DNA from: Sedimenticola sp. | GTDB taxonomy: Bacteria; Pseudomonadota; Gammaproteobacteria; Chromatiales; Chromatiaceae | Length of the DNA: 64,000 bases | Reading direction: 5' to 3' | Assembly (NCBI GenBank): GCA_027068915.1 | Contig: JAMOLT010000010.1 | Location: forward strand, 434,001-498,000 | Part shown: piece after piece, positions 1 through 12,826 of the stretch | Position numbering within the stretch: the stretch's first letter is position 1 | How the letters are laid out: the number at the start of each line of letters is the position of its first letter | Translations under genes and position numbers: made by a program | Notes under the pieces: generated by a model | What the model saw: only the letters and a program-made list of their open reading frames with translations | Told to the model about the DNA's origin: nothing | Database searches by the model: none

Positions 1-274
1 CGCTCATCCGGCGCTCCCGTTGCCAGCGCATCAGGATGGCTCTCCAGAACCGACTGAATTTCCGCGGGCGTCAGTGCCAATCCCGCACGATTCGCCATCT
101 CCTGCAGCGCCCTCACATCGGCATTACGCGCTTGCATCTCCATGCTTCTCACCGAAGCCTGGGCGGTTTCCGCCTCTGTATCAATCGGATCAGCAACAGC
201 TGCGGTTGCCGCAGCCATGGCAATTGCCAAGGTAGACAATGCAAACCCTTTTAGAAAAAAATCACCATTGGCAT
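1..274 (-). pseudogene. 5' part of a small secreted protein gene, frameshifted in the signal peptide (continues off the left edge)
   Basis: Reverse strand reads KGFALSTLAIAMAAATAAVADPIDTEAETAQASVRSMEMQARNADVRALQEMANRAGLALTPAEIQSVLESHPDALATG with no stop, but ATG (266-268 or 272-274) is separated from it by a 7-nt T tract that is out of frame by one base. Confidence 0.5.
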
Positions 275-598
275 GTCATTTTTCCGTAATCCTGTCAAAC
301 ATTTGTTTTCTCCTCATACACCGTGGTTAACACCAAATCACTCCTAGAGCTTTATGCCTTCACCTTGCCTGTCCAGGAGCAATAGAGTGTAGACTACCCG
401 TGCGGAGTTACCTGACTATTCCAGGAATCCTCTCAAGGTCATGATTAATCAAGGCAAATGCAACAAGGGGCATATATGCTTCGCCCCGCGATGCAAGGAA
501 AGGTTTGTTTGCACAACATGGGGGCCTAAATTTGAGAAAGGGAAAGTGTATATTGCAGATAGAAAAAGCCACTCCTCATGACTACCGGAGGAAGTAGC

Positions 599-828
599 AT
601 GGAAAATGATGGCAAAGCAGAAAACTGGCAGAGATTTCTGTTGGGGAATCATTAAGAGTTAGTCAAAATCAACTGGCTGAGTTGACTCATATTTCTCAAT
701 CCACTCTACCAGCTATAGAAGATGACGGAATCCAACCTGGGGCAGAAAGAGCAAAACTATTTGCAAGAGTGCTGCAACGCCATCCAGTAGTTTTGGTATT
801 TCCAAGCTGGGACATGCAGCATGAATAG
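599..828 (+). pseudogene. XRE/HTH_3-type antitoxin-like regulator with a 1-nt frameshift
   Basis: GGAGG then ATG gives MENDGKAENWQRFLLG; after the GGGG at 643-646 the other frame reads ESLRVSQNQLAELTHISQSTLPAIEDDGIQPGAERAKLFARVLQRHPVVLVFPSWDMQHE*. Confidence 0.5.
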
Positions 829-855
829 CGGCGTAAGCCTAATCGAGTAGCCTGA

Positions 856-2304
856 TTAAGCGTCCGCAAGTTTTTTGCGCAGCAGCTCATTGACCTGTTT
901 GGGGTTGGCCTTGCCCTGGCTTTTTTTCATGACTTGTCCAACAAAGAAGCCGAGCATTTTCGGCTGTTTGTCCGGGGCGGCATTGCGGAAGTTTTCTACC
1001 TGGGCCGGGTTGCCGCTGATGACTTCATCGACGATGGCCTCGATGGCGCCGGCATCGGTGATCTGTTTCAGCCCTTTCGCTTCGATGATGGCATCGGCGG
1101 AATCTTCGCTTTCCCACATGGTTTCAAACACCTGCTTGGCGATTTTGCCGGAGATGGTGTTATCGGCGATCCGTTTCACCAGACCACTGAAACGCCGGGC
1201 GGAAACCGGGCTTTGGGGCAGATCCAGCCCGGCCTTGTTTAGCGCGCCGGCCAGTTCCACCATTACCCAGTTGGCAGAGAGCTTTGCATCACCCGCTTCC
1301 GCAACGACGGTTTCGTAGTAGTCCGCCTGCTCCCGGGTGGCGGTGAGCACATCGGCGTCGTAGGCGGACAGGCCGTATTGTTCCTCGAAGCGGGCGCGCC
1401 GGGCGGCGGGCAGCTCGGGCATTTCCTGGACGGTCTCGGCGATGAAATCTTCTTCGATGATCAGCGGCAACAGATCCGGGTCTGGAAAATAACGGTAGTC
1501 GTTGGCTTCTTCTTTGGAACGCATGGAGCGGGTTTCGTCCCTGGCGGCGTCATACAGACGGGTTTCCTGCACCACCCTGCCCCCGGCCTCGAGGATGTCG
1601 ATCTGCCGCTCCACCTCGAAGTTGATGGCTTTTTCCAGGAAGCGGAAGGAGTTGATGTTTTTCAGCTCGGCCCGGGTGCCCAGCTCTTTTTGCCCTACGG
1701 GGCGTACCGAGACATTGGCATCCACGCGGAAAGAACCTTCCTGCATATTGCCATCGCAAATCCCCAGATAGACGACGATCTGGTGGATTTTCTTCGCATA
1801 GGCCAAAGCTTCTTTTGCCGAGCTCATATCAGGCTCGGAGACGATTTCCAGCAGGGGCGTGCCGGCGCGATTCAGGTCGATACCGGTCATACCGTGGAAG
1901 TCTTCATGCAGGGATTTTCCGGCATCTTCTTCCAGATGGGCGCGGGTCACGCCGATGCGCTTGTTGTCGCCGTTTTCCAGGGTGATATCCACATGTCCCG
2001 GGCCAACGATGGGCAGTTCCAGCTGGCTGATCTGGTATCCCTTGGGCAGGTCGGGATAGAAATAATTCTTGCGGGCAAACACCGCACGGCGGGCAATTTC
2101 GGCCTCTACGGCAGTACCGAACAGGATGGCTTTTTTCACCACTGCCTCGTTGAGCACGGGGAGCACGCCGGGGAAACCCAGGTCAACCAGGCAGGCCTGG
2201 GTGTTGGGTTCCGCCCCGAACGCGGTGGAGGCGCCGGAAAAGATCTTGGATTTGGTGGTGAGCTGGGTATGAATCTCCAGCCCGATAACGGTTTCCCATT
2301 GCAT
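856..2304 (-). CDS. gatB: Asp-tRNA(Asn)/Glu-tRNA(Gln) amidotransferase subunit B
   Basis: [15 protein letters not shown]...; GatB family; operon with gatA and gatC. Confidence 0.97.
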   Translation of the reverse strand: MQWETVIGLEIHTQLTTKSKIFSGASTAFGAEPNTQACLVDLGFPGVLPVLNEAVVKKAILFGTAVEAEIARRAVFARKNYFYPDLPKGYQISQLELPIVGPGHVDITLENGDNKRIGVTRAHLEEDAGKSLHEDFHGMTGIDLNRAGTPLLEIVSEPDMSSAKEALAYAKKIHQIVVYLGICDGNMQEGSFRVDANVSVRPVGQKELGTRAELKNINSFRFLEKAINFEVERQIDILEAGGRVVQETRLYDAARDETRSMRSKEEANDYRYFPDPDLLPLIIEEDFIAETVQEMPELPAARRARFEEQYGLSAYDADVLTATREQADYYETVVAEAGDAKLSANWVMVELAGALNKAGLDLPQSPVSARRFSGLVKRIADNTISGKIAKQVFETMWESEDSADAIIEAKGLKQITDAGAIEAIVDEVISGNPAQVENFRNAAPDKQPKMLGFFVGQVMKKSQGKANPKQVNELLRKKLADA

Positions 2305-2319
2305 AGCTTGTCGTCCTGC

Positions 2320-3783
2320 TCAATAGCCGCTAGGCATCTGTCGATGCCAGTCGCTGATTTGCTGTAGCTGGTGCGCCAGCGCCAACAGCCGCCCTTCTTC
2401 AAAATAGTTGCCGATGAGCTGCAAGCCTGCCGGCAGCTCATCGACCATGGGCGCGGGCATGGACAGGGCGGGCAGACCCGCCAGGTTCACGGCAATGGTG
2501 TAAATATCGGAAAGGTACATGGAAACCGGATCATCGGATTTCTCTCCCAGGCGGAACGCAGTCTCGGGAGATGCCGGCCCAAGCAGAATGTCCACTTCAG
2601 CAAATGCCTGGCGGAAATCATCCGCAATCACCTGGCGCACCTGCTGCGCCTTGAGGTAATAGGCGTCGTAATATCCCGCGGAAAGGGCGTAGGCACCAAT
2701 CATGATGCGGCGTTTCACCTCGGGGCCAAAGCCCTCTGCGCGAGAGCGTTTGTACAGGTCTTCCAGGTCTTGCGGATTTTCGCAGCGGTGGCCGAAGCGC
2801 ACGCCATCGAAGCGCGAAAGATTGGACGAGCATTCCGCAGGCGCCACGACATAGTAAGCCGGCACCGAGTAGTGAGAGTTGGGAAGGGAGACTTCCCGCA
2901 TTTCCACGCCCAGGGTTTTCAGCGTATCGATGGCGGTTTGCATGGAGGCATTCATGCCAGGGTTCAGACCTTCCCCGAAAAATTCTTTTACCATGCCGAT
3001 CTTCAGGCCCTTCAGGGGCTGGTTCAGTTGTCCGGCATAGTCGTCCACGGGGCGATCCACGCTGGTGGAGTCCCGCTCGTCAAAGCCCGCCATGGCCCCC
3101 AGCAAATGGGCGGCGTCTTCCGCGCTGCGGGTCATGGGGCCGGCCTGATCCAGGCTGGAGGCGAAAGCGATCATGCCGTAGCGGGATACCCGGCCATAGG
3201 TGGGCTTGAGGCCGGTGATGCCGCACAGGGCTGCGGGCTGGCGTATGGAGCCGCCCGTATCCGTACCCGTGGCGGCCACTGCCAAACGCGCCGCCACCGC
3301 CGCAGCGGAGCCGCCGGAGGAGCCGCCAGGGACGCGCTCCCTGTCCCAGGGATTCTTCACCGGGCCGTAGAAGCTGGTTTCATTGGAAGAGCCCATGGCG
3401 AACTCGTCCATATTGGTCTTGCCCAGCATCACCACACCGGCGTCCTTCAGCCGGGAGACGACCGTGGCGTCATAGGGCGAGATGAAATTGTCGAGCATGC
3501 GGGAACCGCAAGTGGTTCGAACGCCCTGGGTGCAGAAAATATCCTTGTGCAGCAGGGGAATGCCTGTAAGCGGGCCGCCATCACCCGCCCGGATGCGCTC
3601 ATCCGCCGCCTTCGCCTGCTCCAGCGCCTGCTCTTCCGCCAGGGTCAACACCGCATTGAGCTCGCCATCGAACTGCTGGATGCGTTGCAGAAAGTGGCGG
3701 GTAAGTTCCACGCTGGTGAAATCGCCGGCCCGCAGCCCGGCAGACAATCCGGCGATGGACATGAGGTGCAAATCACTCATCAT
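2320..3783 (-). CDS. gatA: Asp-tRNA(Asn)/Glu-tRNA(Gln) amidotransferase subunit A
   Basis: Amidase signature [32 protein letters not shown]. Confidence 0.97.
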   Translation of the reverse strand: MMSDLHLMSIAGLSAGLRAGDFTSVELTRHFLQRIQQFDGELNAVLTLAEEQALEQAKAADERIRAGDGGPLTGIPLLHKDIFCTQGVRTTCGSRMLDNFISPYDATVVSRLKDAGVVMLGKTNMDEFAMGSSNETSFYGPVKNPWDRERVPGGSSGGSAAAVAARLAVAATGTDTGGSIRQPAALCGITGLKPTYGRVSRYGMIAFASSLDQAGPMTRSAEDAAHLLGAMAGFDERDSTSVDRPVDDYAGQLNQPLKGLKIGMVKEFFGEGLNPGMNASMQTAIDTLKTLGVEMREVSLPNSHYSVPAYYVVAPAECSSNLSRFDGVRFGHRCENPQDLEDLYKRSRAEGFGPEVKRRIMIGAYALSAGYYDAYYLKAQQVRQVIADDFRQAFAEVDILLGPASPETAFRLGEKSDDPVSMYLSDIYTIAVNLAGLPALSMPAPMVDELPAGLQLIGNYFEEGRLLALAHQLQQISDWHRQMPSGY

Positions 3784-4067
3784 TCGATCACTCTGGGGAC
3801 GAGATACAGCCCGTTCCCGATGGCGGGGGCCACCGCCTGATAGGCTTCCCGGTGGTTCTCTTCCGTGACCACATCCGGTCGCAGGCGCTGGGGCATGTCC
3901 AGAGGGTGGGCCATGGGCGTGATACCGCTGGTATCCAGCTCCCCCATGCGCTCCACCAGATCCAGTATGCCGGACAGCTCTGTATTCAGCGCCTCGATCT
4001 CGCCAGCAGCGACCGCAATGCGGGCCAGATGGGCGATTTTTTCTACTTCATCGGGTTCCAGATCCAT
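3780..4067 (-). CDS. gatC: Asp-tRNA(Asn)/Glu-tRNA(Gln) amidotransferase subunit C
   Basis: [19 protein letters not shown]...; the longer ORF start at 4193 is rejected in favour of the conserved N-terminus. Confidence 0.93.
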   Translation of the reverse strand: MDLEPDEVEKIAHLARIAVAAGEIEALNTELSGILDLVERMGELDTSGITPMAHPLDMPQRLRPDVVTEENHREAYQAVAPAIGNGLYLVPRVIE

Positions 4068-4377
4068 GCTTTTTCCACGGCGATGCTTCAAAGGAGGCAA
4101 AACTAGCATAAATCGAGGTGAATTTACACGCCGAACCCTGGCAAAAAAACCTGTTGTGGAAAAAAAACTGCGGTGGCCCAGCTTCGAAAACAACCGATTA
4201 TCAGCGGTAAATCAAGGAACTACGAACATCATCACAGAACGTGGGCAATGAGCGCAGAATACAGCTCTTGCCGAAAGGTGGCTACAGTTGATAGATTACC
4301 GCTCTTGAATCGGGAAAGGCCGCATTTGTTCTGCCGGTTGATCCCCCAACTCAATACCGGCAAGCAGACCGGGATAA

Positions 4378-5436
<1,059 letters not shown>

Positions 5437-5486
5437 GTCGAACTTCACACAAGATACGGGAATAACGCAGCACAAGGAGCCCTGAC

Positions 5487-6389
5487 ATCAAGTTTATTTT
5501 CGCAGAAGGACCCTCGCAGGGTGCCCGCGTACTCGGAGCAATGATTCTGTCCATCCTGCTGATGGTGATGGATCACCGCTTCCACCAGACGGAAACATTG
5601 CGCAGCACCCTTTCCGTATTGACCTATCCCATACAATTTCTGGCCGAGGCGCCCAGCAATATCGGCACCTGGGTTACAGAAACCCTGCAAACCCGCGGCG
5701 AGCTGCAACAATCCAATCAAGACCTCCACCGGGAAAACCTGAAGCTGAAAGCCGAGTTGCAGCTGACTGCGGCATTGCAGGCAGAGAACGAACGGCTACG
5801 GGATTTGTTGGGGTCGGCCTACAAGATCGGCAACCGGGTGCTGGTGGCCGAGTTATCCGCCATGGATCTCGATCCTTTCCGCCAGCAGATTGTCGTTGAC
5901 AAGGGCAGCCGCTCCGGGGTTTTCGAGGGCCAGGCGGTGCTCGATGCCCATGCGGTGATGGGGCAGGTGATTCATGTCAGTCCGTTGAACGCCACGGTAT
6001 TGCTGATCACCGATGTGGAGCATGCCCTGCCGGTACAAGTGCTGCGCAACGGCTTGCGCACCATTGCCGTGGGCAGCGGCAGGATCAATCAGCTGGAAAT
6101 GCCATACCTGCCGAACAATGCAGATATCCGCAGTGATGACCTGCTGGTTACCTCCGGTCTTGGTGGCAAATTTCCACCAGGCTATCCCGTGGCCAGGATT
6201 ACGGAAGTAAAACGGCAGCCGGGCAAGCCTTTTGCAACCGTGCTCGCCCGCCCTCTGGCACAGCTGGATCGCACCCGGGAGGCACTGCTGGTGTGGGAAG
6301 TCAATATCCCGCCGGAGTTTCCGGAGGAAGAGGAGCCCTCTTCCCCGCCAACCGGGATCTCGGCGGAAAGCGAGGTGGCTGCACCATGA
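5487..6389 (+). CDS. mreC: Rod shape-determining protein MreC, probable AUC start
   Basis: Conserved N-terminus (I)KFIFAEGPSQGARVLGAMIL begins at ATC 5487 behind AAGGAG (5474-5479); first ATG in the ORF track is 5541. Confidence 0.9.
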   Translation: MKFIFAEGPSQGARVLGAMILSILLMVMDHRFHQTETLRSTLSVLTYPIQFLAEAPSNIGTWVTETLQTRGELQQSNQDLHRENLKLKAELQLTAALQAENERLRDLLGSAYKIGNRVLVAELSAMDLDPFRQQIVVDKGSRSGVFEGQAVLDAHAVMGQVIHVSPLNATVLLITDVEHALPVQVLRNGLRTIAVGSGRINQLEMPYLPNNADIRSDDLLVTSGLGGKFPPGYPVARITEVKRQPGKPFATVLARPLAQLDRTREALLVWEVNIPPEFPEEEEPSSPPTGISAESEVAAP

Positions 6390-6874
6390 GTCCGGAAACC
6401 TCCCGGGGTCGGACGATTATCGTTATAACCCTGGTTATCAGCCTGGTACTGAGCGTCATGCCCATGCCGGAGAACCTGCAATATTACCGCCTGCAATGGA
6501 GCGCCCTGGTGTTGATCTACTGGTGCATGGCATTGCCGGAGCGCGTGGGCGTGGGTATCGGTTTTATTGTGGGATTGCTGCTGGATATTCTCACCGGCAC
6601 CCTGCTCGGCCAGCATGCTTTCGGGCTTTCGGTAATCAGCTTTCTTACCCTGAAGGCGCATAAGCGGGTACGGGTATTCCCCCTCTGGCAGCAATCCGTA
6701 TTTGTGGCGCTGGTACTGTATGTAGACCGGCTGTTGTTCTTCTGGGTGGATGGCGCCATCGGCCGACCAGCGGCCGTAATGGAATCCTGGGTTGTTCCCC
6801 TGCTGGGCGGGCTGATCTGGCCCTGGCTTTTCATTGTCTTCAGAGATTTGAGACGACGTTTCCATGTCAGGTAA
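6386..6874 (+). CDS. mreD: Rod shape-determining protein MreD
   Basis: Small multi-TM protein MSPETSRGRTIIVITLVISLVLSVMPMP; ATG overlaps mreC stop. Confidence 0.93.
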   Translation: MSPETSRGRTIIVITLVISLVLSVMPMPENLQYYRLQWSALVLIYWCMALPERVGVGIGFIVGLLLDILTGTLLGQHAFGLSVISFLTLKAHKRVRVFPLWQQSVFVALVLYVDRLLFFWVDGAIGRPAAVMESWVVPLLGGLIWPWLFIVFRDLRRRFHVR

Positions 6875-8753
6875 TCTGGACTTCAAGGATTATCGCCGCG
6901 AAGGCAGGCTGTTTACCCATAGAGCGATTACCGCTGGCGTACTGGTGGTCATACTGCTGGGCGGCATTGTCGGGCGGATGGTCTATCTGCAGGTGGTGGA
7001 CCACGAGCATTTCACCACCCTGGCCCAGGACAACCGGGTCAAGTTGATTCCCCTGCCGCCCACCCGGGGGCTGATCTATGACCGGAAAAACCGGCTGCTG
7101 GCGCTTAACCGTCCTGCTTTCAACCTGGAAATCATTCCCGAGATGGTGCAGGATCTGGAAAAATCACTGGCAGAACTCGAAGGACTGATAGAAATCAGCG
7201 CAGTGGACAAGGAGCGGTTCTACAAGCTCAAACGCCAGAAGCGGCGGTTCGAGAGCATTCCCATCAAGCTGGATATCTCCCAGGAGGAAGCCGCCCTGTT
7301 TGCGGTCAACCGCTACAAATTCCCCGGGATCTCCATCAAGGCCAGTTTGACGCGCACCTACCCCCTGAAAGACCTCATGGCGCATGTGGTGGGTTATGTG
7401 GGGCGCGTCAGCCTCAAGGACCTGCAATCCATCGATGCATCCAACTATGCAGGCACCACCTATATCGGCAAGACCGGGGTGGAAAAGTCCTATGAGGATA
7501 TCCTGCATGGCAAGGTCGGCCTGCAGCAGGTAGAGGTCAATGTACTGGGCAAGGCGGTGCGGGTGCTGGAGGAAATGCCGCCGCAACCGGGGCGCAGCCT
7601 GCGCCTGCACATAGACCTGGATCTGCAACGGGTGGCTCTGGATGCCCTGGGCGACGTAAATGGTGCTGTGGTCGCGATAGATCCCAGAACAGGCGGAGTA
7701 CTGGCCATGGTCAGCAAACCCGGCTTTGACTCCAATCCGTTTGTGGAAGGCATCAGCTCCAAAGCCTACAAGGCATTGCAGGAAGATCATGACAAGCCCT
7801 TGTTCAATCGAAGCTTGCAGGGAGCGTATCCTCCGGGCTCCACCATCAAGCCGTTCATGGCATTGGCGGGGCTGGAGATGGACTATCTTGGGCTCAAGGA
7901 AAAAATCTATTGCCCCGGTTTCTTTCAATTGCCGGGCCATGATCACAAATACCGCGACTGGAAAAAAACCGGCCATGGACTCATGGGTGTGGATGCAGCC
8001 ATCACCCAGTCCTGCGACGTGTTTTTCTACCAGTTGGCGCATGAGATCGGCATCGACAAGATCCAGCAATATCTCAAGGAGTTTCGCTTTGGAGAAAAAA
8101 CCGGCATCGACCTGGTTGGCGAGCGCACAGGCATTCGTCCTTCCCGCGAATGGAAGCGCAAACGCTTTAAACAGGTATGGTTCCCCGGGGAGACAGTCAT
8201 TATCGGCATTGGCCAGGGTGCTTTTGAAGCCACGCCGCTGCAACTGGCGGCTGCCACAGCAGCCATTGCCAACGGCGGTCACTACCACGAGCCCAGGCTG
8301 GTGGAAGAAATTGTGGATGAAAGCACCGGGGCGGTGCTCCCATCAGGTGGCAGGGAACATGTTATTCCTGTAAAGAACAGCAGCAACTGGGATGAGATTC
8401 ACAAATCCATGATTCATGTGATTGAAGGACCGCGGGGTACCGCCCGGCATCTGCAGAACGAGCATTACCGCATCGCAGGAAAAACCGGCACATCGCAGGT
8501 TTTTACCGTAAAACAGGATGAAGAGTATGACGAAAGCAAGATATCGGAAAAAATGCGCGATCATGCCCTGTTTATCGCCTATGCGCCGGTGGAAGATCCA
8601 CAGATTGCAGTGGCGGTAATCGTGGAAAACGGCGGTCATGGTGGGGCAACGGCAGCACCGGTGGCAAAACAAGTGATGGATGCATGGTTGCTCGAAGACG
8701 GCGGCAATACGGTACGGAGCAACCATGCAGCAACAGTAGGAGAAACAGAGTGA
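6864..8753 (+). CDS. mrdA: Peptidoglycan D,D-transpeptidase PBP2
   Basis: [28 protein letters not shown] (SxxK), AGKTGTSQV (KTG). Confidence 0.97.
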   Translation: MSGNLDFKDYRREGRLFTHRAITAGVLVVILLGGIVGRMVYLQVVDHEHFTTLAQDNRVKLIPLPPTRGLIYDRKNRLLALNRPAFNLEIIPEMVQDLEKSLAELEGLIEISAVDKERFYKLKRQKRRFESIPIKLDISQEEAALFAVNRYKFPGISIKASLTRTYPLKDLMAHVVGYVGRVSLKDLQSIDASNYAGTTYIGKTGVEKSYEDILHGKVGLQQVEVNVLGKAVRVLEEMPPQPGRSLRLHIDLDLQRVALDALGDVNGAVVAIDPRTGGVLAMVSKPGFDSNPFVEGISSKAYKALQEDHDKPLFNRSLQGAYPPGSTIKPFMALAGLEMDYLGLKEKIYCPGFFQLPGHDHKYRDWKKTGHGLMGVDAAITQSCDVFFYQLAHEIGIDKIQQYLKEFRFGEKTGIDLVGERTGIRPSREWKRKRFKQVWFPGETVIIGIGQGAFEATPLQLAAATAAIANGGHYHEPRLVEEIVDESTGAVLPSGGREHVIPVKNSSNWDEIHKSMIHVIEGPRGTARHLQNEHYRIAGKTGTSQVFTVKQDEEYDESKISEKMRDHALFIAYAPVEDPQIAVAVIVENGGHGGATAAPVAKQVMDAWLLEDGGNTVRSNHAATVGETE

Positions 8754-9889
8754 TTCCAGTCGGTCGCTCTCCCAGCGGGTTACCCGCCAGTGAGCCGGCC
8801 CGGCACCGGGGGGTACTGGCACGCGTTCATATGGATCTGCCTCTTCTTACCGGGCTTTTGCTGCTTTGCGTTTACGGGCTGGTGATTCTGTATTCAGCGT
8901 CTGGAGAAAATCTTCAGCAGGTGGAAAGGCAGGCGATACGCATGCTGATTGCCTTTGGCGCCCTGTTTTTTCTTGCCCAGGTACATCCCCATACCTTGCG
9001 CCGCTGGAGTCCCTGGCTATATGCCATCGGTGTTTGCCTGTTGCTGACGGTACTGGTTACCGGAGTGATCGGCAAGGGCGCCCAGCGCTGGCTGGATCTC
9101 GGTTTTATGCGCTTTCAGCCAGCAGAACTGGTAAAGCTTGCGGCACCAATGATGCTGGCATGGTATTTGTCCAGCAAACCCCTGCCGCCGAACTGGAAGC
9201 ATCTACTCCTGAGCTTGCTGCTGCTACTGGTGCCGGTACTGATGATTGCCAAGCAACCCGATCTCGGCACGGCGATTCTGGTTGCCTGCAGCGGCCTGTT
9301 TGTACTTTTTCTTGCGGGCATCAGCTGGCGCCTGATCATTGTTTTGGGGTTGCTGGTGGCGGCAGCGGCTCCTGCGGTGTGGTACCTCATGCATGACTAT
9401 CAGCGCACACGGGTGCTGACCTTTCTCAACCCGGAAAGCGACCCCCTGGGGGCCGGATATCACATCATCCAGTCAAAAATCGCCATCGGCTCCGGCGGCG
9501 TCTATGGCAAGGGATGGCTGAATGGCACTCAGTCACAGCTGGAATTTCTGCCGGAGCGCCACACGGACTTTATCTTTGCTGTGCTCGGCGAAGAGTTTGG
9601 TCTGATGGGCGTCCTGCTGCTGCTGGCAATCTTTCTGTTCATCATTCTGCGTGGTTTGTATATTGCCTCCCGGGCACAGGACAGCTACAGCCGCCTGCTG
9701 GCCGGGGCACTGATTCTGGTATTTTTTGTCTATTTGTTTGTCAACGCCGGCATGGTCAGCGGTCTGTTGCCGGTGGTGGGGGTGCCCCTGCCTCTGGTGA
9801 GCTATGGCGGAACGTCACTGGTGACCTTGATGGCCGGTTTCGGTATGCTCATGTCCATCCACACACACAGGAAGTTGGTGCCAAAATGA
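8750..9889 (+). CDS. rodA: Peptidoglycan glycosyltransferase / rod shape protein RodA
   Basis: SEDS family; GTG start overlapping mrdA stop, preceded by GTAGGAG. Confidence 0.95.
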   Translation: MIPVGRSPSGLPASEPARHRGVLARVHMDLPLLTGLLLLCVYGLVILYSASGENLQQVERQAIRMLIAFGALFFLAQVHPHTLRRWSPWLYAIGVCLLLTVLVTGVIGKGAQRWLDLGFMRFQPAELVKLAAPMMLAWYLSSKPLPPNWKHLLLSLLLLLVPVLMIAKQPDLGTAILVACSGLFVLFLAGISWRLIIVLGLLVAAAAPAVWYLMHDYQRTRVLTFLNPESDPLGAGYHIIQSKIAIGSGGVYGKGWLNGTQSQLEFLPERHTDFIFAVLGEEFGLMGVLLLLAIFLFIILRGLYIASRAQDSYSRLLAGALILVFFVYLFVNAGMVSGLLPVVGVPLPLVSYGGTSLVTLMAGFGMLMSIHTHRKLVPK

Positions 9890-10854
9890 AATCTATACTG
9901 CTTTTACCATTGTTGCTCAGCCTGTCCGCCTTTGCATACGCCAACCCACAGGTGGAAAAGTTCATTCAGCGTCTGGTGGAAACCCAGGGCTTCGACGCAG
10001 GGGAATTGCGTGAAGTGCTGGCAAAGGCACATAAGCGCCAGGACATTATCGACCGCATGAACAAACCTGCGGAACGAACCCTGAACTGGGGCCAGTACAG
10101 CAAAATTTTCCTGACCGACAAGCGCGCCAACCAAGGTATCGAATTCTGGAAGAGGAACCAGCAGGCGCTGCGCAGGGCAGAGGAAACTTTCGGTGTGCCG
10201 CCGCAGTTCGTGGTCGCCATCATCGGCGTGGAAACCTTCTACGGACGCATTACCGGCAAAGACAAGGTGCTGGACGCCCTCTACACCCTGGCCTTTCACT
10301 ATCCCAAACGCAGCAAGTTTTTTACCTCGGAGCTGGAAAAATTCCTGGTTCTTGCAAAGGAGGAAAAACTGGATCCCGCCAAGCCCATGGGTTCCTATGC
10401 TGGCGCCATGGGACTGGGACAGTTCATGCCCAGCAGCTATCTGGCCTATGCGGTGGATTTTGACGGGGACGGCAAGCGCGACATCTGGAACAATGAAACC
10501 GATGCCATTGGCAGTGTGGCAAACTATTTTGCCCGCCATGGCTGGGAAAAAGGGCTGCCGGTAACGGCAGAGTTTGATTCTGTGCCGGAGAACCCGAAAA
10601 AATATCTGGAAGCCGGGGTGAAGCCAAGCTTTACCCTGGGTGAGCTGAGGAAGGCAGGCATGGTGGTGGAGCCTGGCCTGGATGATGCGCTGGAGACAGC
10701 CCTGATCCGCCTGGAAACCGACCAGGGCGAGGAGTACTGGGCCGCCCTGAAGAACTTTTATGTCATCACTCGTTATAACCACAGCGAGCTGTATGCCATG
10801 GCTGTGTACCAGCTGAGTGAGCGTATTCGTGACCTGTTTGCCGACAAGGGCTAA
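9886..10854 (+). CDS. mltB: Lytic murein transglycosylase B
   Basis: [19 protein letters not shown] signal; [12 protein letters not shown] and [16 protein letters not shown] motifs. Confidence 0.95.
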   Translation: MKSILLLPLLLSLSAFAYANPQVEKFIQRLVETQGFDAGELREVLAKAHKRQDIIDRMNKPAERTLNWGQYSKIFLTDKRANQGIEFWKRNQQALRRAEETFGVPPQFVVAIIGVETFYGRITGKDKVLDALYTLAFHYPKRSKFFTSELEKFLVLAKEEKLDPAKPMGSYAGAMGLGQFMPSSYLAYAVDFDGDGKRDIWNNETDAIGSVANYFARHGWEKGLPVTAEFDSVPENPKKYLEAGVKPSFTLGELRKAGMVVEPGLDDALETALIRLETDQGEEYWAALKNFYVITRYNHSELYAMAVYQLSERIRDLFADKG

Positions 10855-11632
10855 AGCCCTCTGCTTCTGTTGCAGCCTGTCCCTCCTGGGGGGCTGCAGC
10901 ATCAAGACCAGCGATTTTCCGGACGAAGACTACGGGCCGGAAATTCCCGTGGATGTCAGTCATGTTCCCGACGCAGTGCCACAGCACGCGCCACGCAGCA
11001 AATACGGCAATCCGCCCAGCTATACGGTATTCGGCAAGACCTATTATGTGCGCGAACATGCCCGGGACTATCGCGCCCGGGGGCTTGCTTCCTGGTATGG
11101 AAAGAAATTCCATGGCAGGCGCACCTCCAGCGGTGAGCCTTACGATATGTACGCCATGACGGCGGCGCACAAGACTCTGCCCCTGCCCACCTGGGTGCGG
11201 GTGACGAACCTGGACAACGGCAAATCTGTGGTGGTCAAGGTAAACGACCGCGGCCCTTTCCACGCCGGGCGCATCATCGATCTGTCCTATACGGCGGCAT
11301 CCAAACTGGATGTACTGTCCAGGGGAACCGCGCCTGTGGAGGTGGTCGCCCTTGCCCCGGAAAACAGCATCGGCAAGGAGGAATCACCCCTTTCCCTACA
11401 GTTTCCGGCCTGGGTGCAGATCGGTGCATTTTCCAGCCGGGAGAATGCGCATCAGCTACAGCAGCGGCTACAGAAACAGGCCGGTATTGACGCCATGATC
11501 AAACCCCTGGAACAGAATGCGGGGCTTGCCTACCGGGTATGGCTGGGGCCGGTAGATAACCCGGGGCAGCTGCAGCAAATCAGGGAAAAGTTGTCCGAAT
11601 GGGGCATAGAAACCTACCGCGTAGTACAATAG
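10817..11632 (+). CDS. rlpA: Septal ring lytic transglycosylase RlpA family lipoprotein with SPOR domain
   Basis: LLGGC lipobox; [35 protein letters not shown]-terminal SPOR-like domain; overlaps mltB. Confidence 0.93.
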   Translation: MSVFVTCLPTRAKALCFCCSLSLLGGCSIKTSDFPDEDYGPEIPVDVSHVPDAVPQHAPRSKYGNPPSYTVFGKTYYVREHARDYRARGLASWYGKKFHGRRTSSGEPYDMYAMTAAHKTLPLPTWVRVTNLDNGKSVVVKVNDRGPFHAGRIIDLSYTAASKLDVLSRGTAPVEVVALAPENSIGKEESPLSLQFPAWVQIGAFSSRENAHQLQQRLQKQAGIDAMIKPLEQNAGLAYRVWLGPVDNPGQLQQIREKLSEWGIETYRVVQ

Positions 11633-11667
11633 GCCGCCTGCTCTTAACCTGGTTCAGAATCTGATCG

Positions 11668-12804
11668 ATGCGATTGCCATTACATACATTGCTGCCCCTT
11701 TTCCTGTTGCTGTCAGTCCTCGGCCAGACACAGGCAGCCGTGCCTGTCCCGCCGCAGATTGCGGCCACGGGCCATCTGCTGGTGGATTTCCACAGCGGCG
11801 AAGTGCTGGCGGAGAACAACGCCGACAAACGCCTGGAGCCCGCCAGCCTGACCAAGATCATGACCGCCTACACCGTATTCAAGGAGCTGGAAGAGGGAAA
11901 CATCACCCTCAACGACCAGGTGCTGGTGAGCAAAAAGGCCTGGAAAACCCCCGGATCACGTATGTTTATCGAGGTGGGCAAACGGGTGTCTGTGGACGAC
12001 CTTATCCATGGCATGATCATCTCCTCGGGAAATGACGCCTGCGTAGCCCTGGCGGAACACGTCGCCGGCAGCGAGGAGTCCTTTGCGGCACTGATGAACA
12101 AGCACGCCCTGGAGCTGGGCATGGAGAACTCCCATTTCACCAATTCCACCGGCCTGCCGGATCCCAATCTCTACACCACACCGGAAGACATCCTCAAGGT
12201 CACCCGGGCCATCATCAGGGAGTTCCCTCAGTTCTATCCCCTGTACTCTATCAAGGAATACAGCTACAACGGCATCAAGCAGAAGAACCGCAATCTCCTG
12301 CTGTGGCGCGACGCCAGCGTGGACGGGGTCAAGACCGGCCACACCGAGGCGGCGGGCTACTGCCTTGTCACCTCCGCCAAGCGCGATAACATGCGTCTGA
12401 TGTCCGCGGTCATGGGCACCGCCAGCGATGAAGCCCGGGCCAAAGAAAGCCAGACCCTGCTGAATTTCGGCTTCCGCTTCTTTCAGACTCACCGCCTGTT
12501 CAATGCCCGCCAGCCGCTCAAGGAGCTGCGCGTGTGGAAAGGAGACAGCGACCATCTGAATCTGGGACTGGAAGAAGATCTCTACATCACCATTCCCCGC
12601 GGAAGCTACGACAAACTGGTAGCGAGAATCCGCATCGAGAACAACATCCTGGCGCCGGTTTCCCAGGGGCAGGTGCTGGGCCGGGTGATTCTCGAGCATG
12701 ACGGGGAAACCATCAAGGAAGCACCCCTGGTGGCGCTGCACGATGTACGCGAAGGCGGCATCATCCATAACCTGATTGATCAGGTGTTGATGGTTTTTCA
12801 CTAA
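11668..12804 (+). CDS. dacC: D-alanyl-D-alanine carboxypeptidase (PBP5/6 family)
   Basis: EPASLTKIMTAYTVF (SxxK), SSGNDACVALAEH (SGN), KTGHTEAAGYC (KTG). Confidence 0.93.
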   Translation: MRLPLHTLLPLFLLLSVLGQTQAAVPVPPQIAATGHLLVDFHSGEVLAENNADKRLEPASLTKIMTAYTVFKELEEGNITLNDQVLVSKKAWKTPGSRMFIEVGKRVSVDDLIHGMIISSGNDACVALAEHVAGSEESFAALMNKHALELGMENSHFTNSTGLPDPNLYTTPEDILKVTRAIIREFPQFYPLYSIKEYSYNGIKQKNRNLLLWRDASVDGVKTGHTEAAGYCLVTSAKRDNMRLMSAVMGTASDEARAKESQTLLNFGFRFFQTHRLFNARQPLKELRVWKGDSDHLNLGLEEDLYITIPRGSYDKLVARIRIENNILAPVSQGQVLGRVILEHDGETIKEAPLVALHDVREGGIIHNLIDQVLMVFH

Positions 12805-12826
12805 CCTCTGCTTCCAGCCTGTCATT

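Noticed and set aside
1378-3840. Long plus-strand ORFs (329 aa, 489 aa) opposite gatB and gatA
   Set aside because: Antisense shadow ORFs of high-GC coding strands; conserved protein families are on the minus strand.
7164-8288. 374-aa minus-strand ORF opposite mrdA
   Set aside because: Shadow of the PBP2 coding frame.
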